DNA of 34,807 nt from IMG/VR virus record IMGVR_UViG_3300046005_000679, positions 1 through 34,807 of that record; one strand, 5' to 3'. This DNA comes from a virus. The translations under genes were made by a program, and so were the position numbers. This document shows, piece after piece, positions 22,203 to 30,316 of this stretch. The notes under the pieces were generated by a model. It worked only from the letters and a program-made list of their open reading frames with translations. It was not told the origin of the DNA and did not search any database. Within the stretch, counting starts at the first letter, position 1, and every line of letters begins with the position of its first letter.

Positions 22203-24066
22203 GTTATGTGATGCAATAAGGTCAGTTGGTTATGAACCACCATCTAATATAGCTATTGGTAAAGTTACAAGATTTTCAACCAACGGCAGGCGTAATGATC
22301 GCTCTGGTTGGGTGCATGTTTTTGATGATGCAAAAGGAGCTGTGTTTGGTTGTTGGCGCAGTGGAGAGCAACACCAATGGCATGAGAAACGTGATTATGT
22401 TCCAGACATACATGAGCAGGAGGCTATGCGTCAACAGTTTGAAGAAGCTAAACGAAAAGCAATAGCTGAACGTGATGCGTCTTATTATGTAGCAGCAAAG
22501 GAAGCGCAGGTTTTATTTGATAATGCTGTTCCAGTTGTAAGTCATGATTATCTTACTAACAAAGGAATACGTCCAAATATGGCTCGTATGTTTGGCGGAA
22601 AGTTAATCATACCTGTATATGGTGCAGATGGAGAAATTCAGTCTGTACAATCAATATTTAGTGACGGTGCTAAAAGGTTTCATTCTGGTGGAAAGATGCT
22701 TGGAGGTCATTGCTGGATAGGAGATCCTTCTGAGTCTGAAACTTTATTGATAGCAGAAGGATTTGCAACAGCAGATAGTTTAAACCAAGCTACAAAACTT
22801 GCTGTCTGTATAGCATTTAACGCTGGAAATCTTAAGCCAGTAACACAAATGATTGCAAGCCAGTACATTGGTAAGAAAATAGTTATTTGTGCAGACAATG
22901 ACAGTTCTGGTATTGGCATGAGCAAAGCAAAAGAATGTGGAGTTGATATTGTATTGCCAACTATTGATGGTGACTTCAACGATATGATGTCAGAACTAGG
23001 CATTGATGCAGTTAGGGAAATCATTTTTGGTAAAGTAAAACCAGAGGAGTTATTTGTTACCATCGAAGATATGATGGCAAGTATTAGTAAGCCTGACTGG
23101 TTAATAAAGGGAATACTTGAGCGTGGCTCAATGAATCTTCTTTTTGGTGAGTCAGGTGCAGGTAAAAGTCTTTTTGCTATGGATTGGGCGTTTTGTGCTG
23201 CAACAGGTAGAAACTGGCATGGTCATAAGATAAAAGAAGAATTAAAAACTTTAATTATTATGGGTGAAGGTTTGCGTGGTGCTTCAATGCGTTTTAAAGC
23301 ATTATCACAAAAATATGGAGAACCGCCAAAGAATATTAGATTAAGCAGACGATCCATTAATCTATTAGATAGTAAAGAAGCTGATGAAATATTAAAAATA
23401 GTAGCAGAGTTAGATTTTAAACCTGATATTATTATTATTGATACGTTGCACAGGAATATGGTTGGAGATGAAAACAGCTCTGAAGATATGGCATTGTATT
23501 TTAAGTCTATAGAATTACTTGCCAGACGTTTAGATGCTGCGATTGTAACAGTTCACCATAGTGGACATGGCGATAAAGGAAGGTCAAGAGGTTCATCATC
23601 TATAAAAGCAGCTATGGACGCAGAGTTTTGTGTCACTAAGAATGGAGATGCAATTACTTTTAGTTGCACCAAGTCAAAAGACTTTGGATTTGGCACTGAT
23701 ATGAGTTTTATTATTAAAGAAGTAGAGTTAGAAGGTGAGGTATTTTATGATGAAGATGATGATAAGCAAGTCACCAGTGTTTATTTAGAGTATCAAGGTG
23801 TAGCTACTAAAGAAAAAGTATTGTCAAAAAAGTTACAAAAAGCTATGGACAGTTTAGTTTTAGCATCAGAAACTATTGGAAAAGAGCGTCCAGAACTGTC
23901 CATTTTAGGTTCTGGACACGTAATTGTAAGTCTGTCCGAATGGAAGCCATTTTTTAATGAACATAAAGAGCTTGCTGAAAGAAGGCAAAACTTTTCAGAG
24001 TGCAGAAAAGAGTTGTTAAAACAAGAACTTATAGCTGTTGATGGAGATTATAGTTGGATATTATAA
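22192..24066 (+). CDS. Primase-helicase (TOPRIM plus RecA-fold AAA domain)
   Basis: 624 aa from ATG at 22192 (an in-frame GTG lies four codons upstream). The N-terminal half has a TOPRIM-like E in L-L-I-A-E-G-F (about 183-189) and I-C-A-D-N-D (about 232-237). The C-terminal RepA/AAA_25-type helicase has Walker A G-E-S-G-A-G-K-S (about 318-325), Walker B I-I-I-I-D-T (about 413-418) and V-T-V-H-H-S-G (about 452). It primes and unwinds phage DNA. The gene ends right at the TGTCC/GGACA cluster that follows. Confidence 0.85.
   Translation: MLPELCDAIRSVGYEPPSNIAIGKVTRFSTNGRRNDRSGWVHVFDDAKGAVFGCWRSGEQHQWHEKRDYVPDIHEQEAMRQQFEEAKRKAIAERDASYYVAAKEAQVLFDNAVPVVSHDYLTNKGIRPNMARMFGGKLIIPVYGADGEIQSVQSIFSDGAKRFHSGGKMLGGHCWIGDPSESETLLIAEGFATADSLNQATKLAVCIAFNAGNLKPVTQMIASQYIGKKIVICADNDSSGIGMSKAKECGVDIVLPTIDGDFNDMMSELGIDAVREIIFGKVKPEELFVTIEDMMASISKPDWLIKGILERGSMNLLFGESGAGKSLFAMDWAFCAATGRNWHGHKIKEELKTLIIMGEGLRGASMRFKALSQKYGEPPKNIRLSRRSINLLDSKEADEILKIVAELDFKPDIIIIDTLHRNMVGDENSSEDMALYFKSIELLARRLDAAIVTVHHSGHGDKGRSRGSSSIKAAMDAEFCVTKNGDAITFSCTKSKDFGFGTDMSFIIKEVELEGEVFYDEDDDKQVTSVYLEYQGVATKEKVLSKKLQKAMDSLVLASETIGKERPELSILGSGHVIVSLSEWKPFFNEHKELAERRQNFSECRKELLKQELIAVDGDYSWIL
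23888..23917. repeat. Inverted repeat inside the primase gene
   Basis: Perfect 9-bp arms GTCCAGAAC (23888-23896) and GTTCTGGAC (23909-23917) with a 12-base loop that contains TGTCC. It belongs to the same family of sites as the cluster after the gene. Confidence 0.8.
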
Positions 24067-24068
24067 TC

Positions 24069-24181
24069 TGTCCAAGTGTCCAAATTGGACATTATTGGAC
24101 ATGTTGTACAGGATTAATAAAAGTGTCCGTCCTGTCCGAGTGTCCTTTAGGACACGGACAGGTGGACAGAAATCTCGGACA
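24069..24181. other. Candidate replication origin: TGTCC/GGACA palindrome cluster
   Basis: Eleven copies of TGTCC or GGACA in 113 bp: TGTCC at 24069, 24077, 24124, 24133 and 24141; GGACA at 24087, 24097, 24150, 24156, 24164 and 24177. TGTCCAA-A-TTGGACA (24077-24091) is a near-perfect palindrome. A long hairpin follows at 24131-24162. An AT-rich stretch (24102-24123) separates the two halves. It is noncoding and directly follows the primase-helicase gene. An operator array for gene control is the alternative. Confidence 0.6.
24131..24162. repeat. Hairpin with 2-base bulge, TTTA loop
   Basis: CCTGTCC-GA-GTGTCC, loop TTTA, GGACAC-GGACAGG: 13 base pairs with a 2-nt bulge on one side. It has no T-run on either strand, so it is not a terminator. 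It could extrude as a cruciform or serve as a single-strand initiation structure. Confidence 0.8.
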
Positions 24182-24190
24182 AGGAGTTGG

Positions 24191-24328
24191 ATGGAAGAAG
24201 TTTTAGAGCTTATAAAAGAGGTTGAAGAAGTTTTTGGAACAGTACAAGCAAAAGCAATTAAGATTGATGACAAGGTAGTTTTACATGAAGGTAGATTTCA
24301 ACAAGAACGTGAAGGATTGGAGTTATGA
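24191..24328 (+). CDS. 45-aa acidic/basic helical protein
   Basis: ATG at 24191 with AAGGAG six bases upstream. A longer upstream frame would read through the palindrome cluster and is rejected. MEEVLELIKEVEEVFGTV... is a strong amphipathic helix, followed by a charged second half. Stop overlaps the next start as ATGA. Function unknown. Confidence 0.6.
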   Translation: MEEVLELIKEVEEVFGTVQAKAIKIDDKVVLHEGRFQQEREGLEL

Positions 24329-24429
24329 AGAAAGATTACGCAATGTCGTGGTATTTATTACCGTTTGTATTGGTGGTATATTTTTTTATATTGTTGGTGG
24401 GCATTGTTAAGCTGGTGTTTAAAAGATGA
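24325..24429 (+). CDS. 34-aa membrane protein
   Basis: MKKDYAMSWY followed by about 20 hydrophobic residues (LLPFVLVVYFFILLVGIVKL) and a basic end. Overlaps neighbours on both sides by four bases. Function unknown; might be an early membrane effector. Confidence 0.55.
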   Translation: MKKDYAMSWYLLPFVLVVYFFILLVGIVKLVFKR

Positions 24430-24479
24430 TTGCAATTTTATATGGTTTATATTTAATAATTAGGAGAAATGATGGATGA
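24426..24479 (+). CDS. 17-aa hydrophobic microprotein (weak)
   Basis: ATG overlaps the previous TGA as ATGA. Reads MIAILYGLYLIIRRNDG. It may exist only to couple translation, because its end overlaps the start of the next gene. Confidence 0.25.
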   Translation: MIAILYGLYLIIRRNDG

Positions 24480-24609
24480 TGTTGAATACTTTTATTATAT
24501 GGCAGATAAGATGAACAAAATGCCAACTGAAGCGCAATTAAAGGCGTTTTTAGAAGCTCTTAATACTATGAGCAGGATAAAAGCTTTTGTACTTGTGATG
24601 AGGTTGTAA
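24472..24609 (+). CDS. 45-aa helical protein
   Basis: ATG at 24472 lies five bases after AGGAG; another in-frame ATG is at 24469. MDDVEYFYYMADKMNKM... is helical and Met-rich with a hydrophobic C-terminus (AFVLVMRL). Stop overlaps the next ATG (TAATG). Unknown function. Confidence 0.55.
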   Translation: MDDVEYFYYMADKMNKMPTEAQLKAFLEALNTMSRIKAFVLVMRL

Positions 24610-24836
24610 TGAAGCACAATCATTATTTTAAAGATGTACGGCATATTGACGGCATTGACGTTTATCGGGTGTTGGAATTGTTTAATGTAACAGACCCTTG
24701 TCTGCAACATGCGGTAAAAAAGTTGTTGTGTGCAGGGAAAAGAGGTGCAAAGGATGAAGAGCAAGATGTTCAAGAGGCAATGGATACGTTGGAGCGTTAT
24801 CAGGATATGAAGGTGGAGGAAGATCTGCATGATTAA
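24609..24836 (+). CDS. Conserved phage protein (HYFKDV family)
   Basis: 75 aa: H-N-H-Y-F-K-D-V, V-Y-R-V-L-E-L-F-N-V-T-D-P-C-L-Q-H-A-V-K-K-L-L and a final acidic helix. This is a familiar early-region phage protein, usually near replication genes; function not established. Overlaps the next gene by eight bases. Confidence 0.75.
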   Translation: MKHNHYFKDVRHIDGIDVYRVLELFNVTDPCLQHAVKKLLCAGKRGAKDEEQDVQEAMDTLERYQDMKVEEDLHD

Positions 24837-24957
24837 ACGGACAAAGATTTGCAAACATAAGTACCAGGCAACTTATGTTTCATGGCGCAAGAAAGTTTGT
24901 GTTGATTGCAATAAAGAGTTTCCATTGTATGATTTAAAGATTGAACACCAAAGGTAA
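24829..24957 (+). CDS. 42-aa putative zinc-binding protein
   Basis: Residues C-K-H (8-10) and C-V-D-C (24-27) give three Cys and one or two His spaced as in a small zinc ribbon, with many Lys/Arg. Probably a nucleic-acid-binding microprotein. Overlaps the previous gene's end. Confidence 0.55.
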   Translation: MIKRTKICKHKYQATYVSWRKKVCVDCNKEFPLYDLKIEHQR

Positions 24958-24962
24958 TAATA

Positions 24963-25046
24963 ATGGCGTTAAAGGTTAGCAACAAGAACAGAAAGAAATT
25001 AATAATGTTCAAGGCAAATGAAAAAAGTTATGAAACCAAAGATTAA
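24963..25046 (+). CDS. 27-aa basic microprotein (uncertain)
   Basis: MALKVSNKNRKKLIMFKANE... is Lys/Asn-rich. It starts six bases after the previous stop, with no strong ribosome site, and it overlaps the broken gene at 25030. Real translation is uncertain. Confidence 0.3.
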   Translation: MALKVSNKNRKKLIMFKANEKSYETKD

Positions 25047-25146
25047 GTGAGTTGGAAATTACTGGAGGTGTTATAGTGCAGACAGAATTGCTTATGGTGA
25101 GTCACCAAAGGTGGCGTTTATTAATTGGAAATCGCAGTATTTTTAA
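25030..25146 (+). pseudogene. Small conserved gene interrupted by an in-frame TGA
   Basis: ATG AAA CCA AAG ATT AAG, then TGA (25048-25050), then an open frame to TAA at 25144. Downstream residues G-N-Y-W-R-C-Y-S, Y-G-E-S-P-K-V-A-F-I-N-W-K-S match a common short phage protein pattern: K-P-[KR]-I at the start, W-x-C, G-x-[ST]-P-x-x-A-[YF]-x-x-W. No start codon follows the TGA in a useful position. Either decayed, or translated by read-through, or a base-call error. Confidence 0.5.
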
Positions 25147-25193
25147 TAACTAATTTTAAGATAAGGAGTTGTCTAAAAAAGACAAAATTAGAT

Positions 25194-25490
25194 ATGGCAA
25201 CATTAGGAAAAGCAGGTGGAGAAAAAACAGGTGGTCGTCAAAAGGGCGTACAAAATGTTGCAACTGTACAAGCAAGACAAGCTATTGCAGATTTTGTTGA
25301 TGGAAATGCTCACAGATTAACAGGATGGCTTGACCAAGTTGCTGAAACAAATCCAGAGCGTGCGTTTCAGTTATTTCAAAGTGTTATTGAATATCATGTT
25401 CCAAAGTTAGCAAGAAGTGACAATACTGTAACTGGCGCAGATGGTGGAGCAATAGTCCACAGGATAGAGGTTTCATTTGGCGACGATTAA
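25194..25490 (+). CDS. terS: Terminase small subunit
   Basis: 98 aa from ATG at 25194; an upstream AAGGAG (25163-25168) is too far to be its site, so the start is not firm. G-G-R-Q-K-G-V-Q-N near the start and helices A-R-Q-A-I-A-D-F-V and R-A-F-Q-L-F-Q-S-V-I-E-Y-H-V-P-K-L-A-R fit small terminase proteins, which recognise the packaging site. It directly precedes and overlaps terL by 14 bases. Confidence 0.7.
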   Translation: MATLGKAGGEKTGGRQKGVQNVATVQARQAIADFVDGNAHRLTGWLDQVAETNPERAFQLFQSVIEYHVPKLARSDNTVTGADGGAIVHRIEVSFGDD

Positions 25491-26742
25491 GGCAAAGTTT
25501 CCTCCAAGTCTTAAAGATATATTTAAGCCAAAACGATATAAAGTCATTTATGGTGGACGTGGCTCAGGAAAAAGTTGGAGTGTTGCAAGAGCATTAATCA
25601 TTAAGTCTGTTAATGAACCGATAAGAGTTCTTTGCGCTCGTGAAACACAGAAGTCCATACAAGAATCAGTACATAAGTTGCTTAAGGATCAGATTGATAT
25701 ACTTGGTTTACAGCATATGTTTACAGTGCTTGAAACAAAGATAATCGGGATTAATGGTTCTGAGTTTAGTTTTGCAGGTATTCGTCAACAAGGAATTACA
25801 AACCTAAAGTCTTTTGAAGGTGTTGATATATGTTGGGTTGAAGAAGCTCAGGTTTGTACTAAGAAATCATGGGATGTTTTAATACCAACTATTAGAAAAC
25901 CAAATAGTGAAATATGGATAACATTCAATCCAGAACTAGACACTGATGAAACGTATGTTAGATTTGTATTGACAGATAATGAAGAAGCTGTTGTTATAAA
26001 ATGCAACTATTCTGATAATCCTTGGTTTCCAGAGGAACTTGAAAAGGAAAGAATAAACTGGTTAAAACGTGATCCTGAAGGATATAAAACAGTTTGGGAT
26101 GGAGAATGTCGTCCTGCTGTTGAAGGTGCTATTTACGTTAATGAGATAACTAAACTTCATCTTGAAAAAAGACTAGGCAATGCTCCATACGATCCATTAT
26201 TGAAAGTTCATACAGTATGGGATTTAGGTTGGAACGATTCTATGTCTATAATGATGGTGCAGAGATCAGGTTCTGGTGAAGTTAGGATTATCGACTATAT
26301 TGAAGATTCACATCGTACTTTAGATAGTTACATTGCTGAATTGAATACAAAAGGTTACAATTATGGCACGGACTATATTCCTCATGATGGTCGCAGTCGT
26401 GACTTTAAATCAGGAAGGTCTACAGAAGAAATATTAATGGCATTAGGAAGAAGTGTTAATGTTTTAGGACGTGAGGACATCGAGGAAGGAATCAAGATGG
26501 CAAGGATGATGTTTGGTAGAGTTTGGATTGATAAGAAAGCGTCAGAGTTACTGAATCAAATCAAACGCTATAGAAGAACACAAAATCAAAGCACTGGTAC
26601 GTTTGGCGCACCGCTTCATGATGATTCATCTCACGGAGCTGATTGTTTTAGGTATCTTGCGATGGCAGAACAGAATATGACTAATGACTCTTGGAGTTCT
26701 GGAGCATTAGATTATTCATATATACAACGTGGTGTAATTTAA
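25477..26742 (+). CDS. terL: Terminase large subunit (TTG start)
   Basis: 421 aa from TTG at 25477, chosen because AGAGG sits six bases upstream and no ATG exists before the motor motifs. Walker A G-G-R-G-S-G-K-S (26-33) and Walker B V-D-I-C-W-V-E-E (116-123) form the packaging ATPase. Acidic residues in V-W-D-L-G-W-N-D, D-Y-I-E-D and H-G-A-D-C-F form the RNase-H-like nuclease. Length fits PBSX-type large terminases. Overlap with terS suggests coupled translation. Confidence 0.92.
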   Translation: MATIKAKFPPSLKDIFKPKRYKVIYGGRGSGKSWSVARALIIKSVNEPIRVLCARETQKSIQESVHKLLKDQIDILGLQHMFTVLETKIIGINGSEFSFAGIRQQGITNLKSFEGVDICWVEEAQVCTKKSWDVLIPTIRKPNSEIWITFNPELDTDETYVRFVLTDNEEAVVIKCNYSDNPWFPEELEKERINWLKRDPEGYKTVWDGECRPAVEGAIYVNEITKLHLEKRLGNAPYDPLLKVHTVWDLGWNDSMSIMMVQRSGSGEVRIIDYIEDSHRTLDSYIAELNTKGYNYGTDYIPHDGRSRDFKSGRSTEEILMALGRSVNVLGREDIEEGIKMARMMFGRVWIDKKASELLNQIKRYRRTQNQSTGTFGAPLHDDSSHGADCFRYLAMAEQNMTNDSWSSGALDYSYIQRGVI

Positions 26743-26758
26743 TAAAAGAGGATTAAAA

Positions 26759-26824
26759 ATGGCTAAGTCTAAATCAAAAAAAGCTCCATCTCCAATGATG
26801 CCTGGTAAGAAAAAAGGCTGCTAA
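26759..26824 (+). CDS. 21-aa basic protein between terL and portal
   Basis: MAKSKSKKAPSPMMPGKKKGC, with AGAGGA upstream and a stop one base before the portal start. Tiny Lys/Pro-rich proteins at this place recur in related phage gene orders. May be a packaging or assembly accessory, or a translation-coupling peptide. Confidence 0.55.
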   Translation: MAKSKSKKAPSPMMPGKKKGC

Positions 26825-26825
26825 G

Positions 26826-28982
26826 ATGGCAAAAATGACTGATTCAGAAATATTGGCAATTATCCAAAATGAAATGGCTAATGCTGATATTACGACAACT
26901 TCATCTCCTTCACTGCAAGAACCGCTTAGATATTATCTTGGGCTTCCATTAGGCAATGAACAGGAAGGGCGTAGCTCATTGGTATCAACAGATGTTGCTG
27001 ATGCTATTGAGTGGATAATGCCTCAGATTATGAAATCATTTACTCAAAATAATGAGGTGGTGGTTTTTGATCCTGTCAATGAAGGAGATGAATTACAGGC
27101 GCAAATTGAATCAGAATATGTATATGATGTATTGATGAAGCAAAATGATGGGTTTACTTTAATCCATCAATTTGTGAAAGATGCACTTATGCAACGCAAT
27201 GGAATGTTAAAAGTTTATTATGAAGATGATGAAAAGATAACCACATACAACTATTCAGGATTAACAGAAGATCAGTTAGCTGTTGCTCTGTTGGATGAAG
27301 ATAGTGAGATATTGGAATTAACTGAAGATGAAAGTCAATCAGAAAATCCATTAGAACAAGAGCCTACAACATACAGTGCAAAAATTAAGGTCACTGAGAA
27401 ATGTGGAAAGATTTGTATTGATCCTGTTGCTCCTGAAGAATTTAGAGTCAACACGCAACATAACAATATCAGTTTAGCTAATGCTAGATTTACATGTCAC
27501 ATTGTAAACAAGACACTTTCTGACCTAAGAGAAGAAGGTTATAAAGATGAAGACATTGAAGACTTAGTTAGCTCTGATTTGCTTAGGTCTGCATATAGAT
27601 TTAACTATCAGAATGAACCAACACAAGTTCCATCAGTATTAAGTTCAGATGATGCTAACAGATTAGTAGAGGTTACTGAGTGTTATTTAAAACTTGATGT
27701 AAATGGTGATGGAATAGCTGAATTAATGAAAGTAACAGTTGCAGGAGTTGAAACTCCAACTGTTATTTTAAGCATGGAAGAAATAGATAGTTTACCTTGG
27801 ATTAGCACCACAGCGATATTAATGTCACACAAGTTCCAAGGATTATCAATCTATGACCGCCTGAAGTCTATCCAAGACAATAAGACCGCAATTATCCGTA
27901 ATATTATGGATAACATGTACTTGCAAAACAATCAGCGCAATGTTGTTCTTGAAGGTCAAGTAAATCTTGATGACCTATTAGTATCAAGACCTGGTGGATT
28001 AATCCGAGTAAAAAGAACTGATGCAATAATGCCGTTGCAAACACCTGCTATTGGTGATGCAGCATTTAGTATGATGCAGTATCTTGATGAAGTAAAAGCA
28101 GGAAGAACTGGCGTATCAGCAGACGGAACAGCAAGCCCAGAAAATATTGGCAATGCAGTTGGCTCACAAGGTGTTGAGCGAATGATGAACGCCAAAGAAG
28201 AATTAGTTGGTCTAATTATTCGTGTTATCTGTGAAACTGGTATCAAACCTCTTTGTAATAAGATTCGTGATCTTGTTACCATGCACGTTGATACTATAGA
28301 AGATTTTAAGTTTCGTGGTCAATGGGTCAAAGTTAATCCATCTGAGTGGGAAGAAAGAACAAGAAGTTCAGTGAGAGTTGGAACTGGAACTGGTGATACT
28401 AGAGCAAAGCTTGCAGCCATACAACAGGTTCAGTTACTGCAAGAAAAGATTATGAGTATGCCAAATCAAACGCTTACTAATCCTAACAAGATATATGCCA
28501 CTATAGATGACTTCTGTAAGTTCTCAGGACTAGACTCGGCTAATAAATATTTTGTTGATCCAGCAAGTCCAGAAGGTCAGCAAGCAGCACAACAATCACA
28601 GCAAACACAACAGCAACAACAGCAAGAATCGCAACAAGCACAACTTGAACAGATGCGTATGCAAGCAGAGCTGGCTAAATCAGCAACTACTACAGCAGAA
28701 GCGCAGATGCAGAATGTAGCTATCAAAGGTCAGGTTGAGTTAGGTAAACATCAACGTGAAATGGAAAAACAATCATTTCAGATTCAGTTGGAGCAGTTAA
28801 AGGCTGAATTAGACAAAGCTAAGGCTGTTCAAATAGCTGAAAAAGATTTAGAAGATATAAAGTTTAAGTATGACCAGTTGTATGCTCAAACAGCACTTAA
28901 ATTAACAGAGTTGGAATCATCATCAAATACATCTCAAGATGTTAATTATGAGCAGAACAGGAACAATATGTATGACGGTTGA
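26826..28982 (+). CDS. Portal protein (P22-portal-like)
   Basis: 718 aa. The N-terminal block R-S-S-L-V-S-T-D-V-A-D-A-I-E-W-I-M-P, the V-K-D-A-L-M-Q-R-N-G-M-L-K-V-Y and R-N-I-M-D-N-M-Y-L-Q-N-N-Q-R blocks are typical of P22-type portals. The last 150 residues are Gln-rich and coiled-coil (barrel-like). It forms the dodecameric DNA channel at the capsid vertex. Start ATG is coupled to the 21-aa gene; a second in-frame ATG lies three codons later. Confidence 0.85.
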   Translation: MAKMTDSEILAIIQNEMANADITTTSSPSLQEPLRYYLGLPLGNEQEGRSSLVSTDVADAIEWIMPQIMKSFTQNNEVVVFDPVNEGDELQAQIESEYVYDVLMKQNDGFTLIHQFVKDALMQRNGMLKVYYEDDEKITTYNYSGLTEDQLAVALLDEDSEILELTEDESQSENPLEQEPTTYSAKIKVTEKCGKICIDPVAPEEFRVNTQHNNISLANARFTCHIVNKTLSDLREEGYKDEDIEDLVSSDLLRSAYRFNYQNEPTQVPSVLSSDDANRLVEVTECYLKLDVNGDGIAELMKVTVAGVETPTVILSMEEIDSLPWISTTAILMSHKFQGLSIYDRLKSIQDNKTAIIRNIMDNMYLQNNQRNVVLEGQVNLDDLLVSRPGGLIRVKRTDAIMPLQTPAIGDAAFSMMQYLDEVKAGRTGVSADGTASPENIGNAVGSQGVERMMNAKEELVGLIIRVICETGIKPLCNKIRDLVTMHVDTIEDFKFRGQWVKVNPSEWEERTRSSVRVGTGTGDTRAKLAAIQQVQLLQEKIMSMPNQTLTNPNKIYATIDDFCKFSGLDSANKYFVDPASPEGQQAAQQSQQTQQQQQQESQQAQLEQMRMQAELAKSATTTAEAQMQNVAIKGQVELGKHQREMEKQSFQIQLEQLKAELDKAKAVQIAEKDLEDIKFKYDQLYAQTALKLTELESSSNTSQDVNYEQNRNNMYDG

Positions 28983-29208
28983 AGATGAGATAGAGTTAGG
29001 TAATAGAGCAAACAGAGCTTACTCAAATTACTTGGCTGATTATATTATTAAGAAAAATGCAGACTTATATAGGCAATTTTTGTTTACAGATGATATAGAA
29101 AGTTTAAAATTAATAAAGGCTCAACAAAAGGCATTACAAATTATTGAGAATGATATAACTTCAGATATAGAAACTGGGCGATTAGCTCAACTACAAAAAG
29201 GAAATTAA
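28972..29208 (+). CDS. Small helical head-region protein
   Basis: 78 aa from ATG at 28972 (also possible at 28948). All-helical and charged: MTVEDEIELGNRANRAYSNY... with N-D-I-T-S-D-I-E-T-G near the end. Overlaps the portal stop by 11 bases. Its place between portal and scaffold suggests a head assembly role; unknown. Confidence 0.6.
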   Translation: MTVEDEIELGNRANRAYSNYLADYIIKKNADLYRQFLFTDDIESLKLIKAQQKALQIIENDITSDIETGRLAQLQKGN

Positions 29209-29210
29209 AA

Positions 29211-30296
29211 ATGTCAGACCAAGCTACTACTTCAACGGCTGAACTTTCGAGTGAAGCTGGAAGCGTAAATATGGTAGATCAAATTGCTAACCTGTTATCA
29301 GGTGAACCAGAAAAAGAATCTGTTAAGAAACCAGAAATTGAAGAATCAGAGGAGGATGATACCCAACCAGACGATTCTACCCAAGAGATGGAAGATGCAG
29401 ATAATGAGGAAACAGATGACGTTGAAGAAACTGATTCTGACGAAGATGTCACTTGGGCAAATACCCTTGGCATTGACGAAAAAAATGTAGTCCTTGATGA
29501 AGAAGGTAACTTAGCTGGAATCAATGTAAAGGTTGATGGAAAGGTAAGTACAGTTGGAGTTAAAGACTTGATTGCTGGATACCAAAGCAATAAGAGCAAT
29601 ACTAATAAATCAAAACAACTTGCTGATGAAAGGCGAGATTTTGATAGCATTAAGAACGCTGTTGCTGGTGAGTATATTGGAAAGATTGAAACAGTTAATA
29701 AGCTAACACAGCATCTTAAAGATACCTTGATGGGTAGTTATAAAGATGTTGATTGGAATAGACTCAGAGTTGATAATCCTGGTGAATATGCAGCTATGGT
29801 TCAAGATTTCAATTTACGAAACAGTGAAATTGAACAAATTTCAAATGCCGTAACTAATGAAATGCAGGGCATTGGTCAGCAAATGACCGCAGAACAACAG
29901 GCAATGCAACAAGAGTATATTAAGGCTCAAGCTGATAAAGTTTTAGAAAAAAATCCTTCATGGGCAAAGCCTGAAGTATTCAAAAAGGCTTTAGTAGAGA
30001 TGACTGATTTTGTAGCAGGTGCTTATGGTTTTACACAAGAAGAGTTTGGTGGAATACAAGATGCTAGGATGCTTGAGGTTATCAAAGATGCCATGAGGTA
30101 TCGTTCAAGCATAAAGAATGTTAAGACCAAACTTGATGTGAACTTACCAAAGTATCAAAAGAGTACAGGCAAGACAACCAAATCAGTTACTAAACTTGAT
30201 AAACTAACAAAGATTGCAAAATCTTCTAATGGTTATCAAAAACGTAACGCTGAAACTGATGCCGTAGCAGAGTTGCTCGGTGGATTATATAATTAA
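29211..30296 (+). CDS. Scaffolding protein
   Basis: 361 aa. Residues 40-80 are extremely acidic (E-E-S-E-E-D-D-T, D-S-D-E-D-V-T-W), followed by a helical middle (Q-Q-M-T-A-E-Q-Q-A-M-Q-Q-E-Y). The Lys-rich end (K-T-T-K-S-V-T-K-L-D-K-L-T-K) can bind the acidic capsid inner face. Such charge layout between portal and capsid genes is the hallmark of tailed-phage scaffolds. No protease motif seen. Confidence 0.8.
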   Translation: MSDQATTSTAELSSEAGSVNMVDQIANLLSGEPEKESVKKPEIEESEEDDTQPDDSTQEMEDADNEETDDVEETDSDEDVTWANTLGIDEKNVVLDEEGNLAGINVKVDGKVSTVGVKDLIAGYQSNKSNTNKSKQLADERRDFDSIKNAVAGEYIGKIETVNKLTQHLKDTLMGSYKDVDWNRLRVDNPGEYAAMVQDFNLRNSEIEQISNAVTNEMQGIGQQMTAEQQAMQQEYIKAQADKVLEKNPSWAKPEVFKKALVEMTDFVAGAYGFTQEEFGGIQDARMLEVIKDAMRYRSSIKNVKTKLDVNLPKYQKSTGKTTKSVTKLDKLTKIAKSSNGYQKRNAETDAVAELLGGLYN

Positions 30297-30316
30297 TTTT
30301 TTAAAAGGGTATCGAA

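Noticed and set aside
24131-24162. Hairpin as a transcription terminator
   Set aside because: No T-run on either strand, and the downstream genes need transcription from the same promoter.
24038-24190. Upstream extension of the 45-aa gene through the palindrome cluster
   Set aside because: It starts inside the primase gene and translates the repeat array; AAGGAG before the ATG at 24191 fixes the real start.
25076-25152. GTG-start 25-aa frame with GGAGG upstream
   Set aside because: It lies in another frame inside the TGA-interrupted gene whose residues fit a known pattern; product looks random.
29279-29650. Minus-strand Ser-rich frame of 123 codons
   Set aside because: It is the mirror of the acidic Glu/Asp-rich scaffold; no ribosome site and opposite to all late genes.
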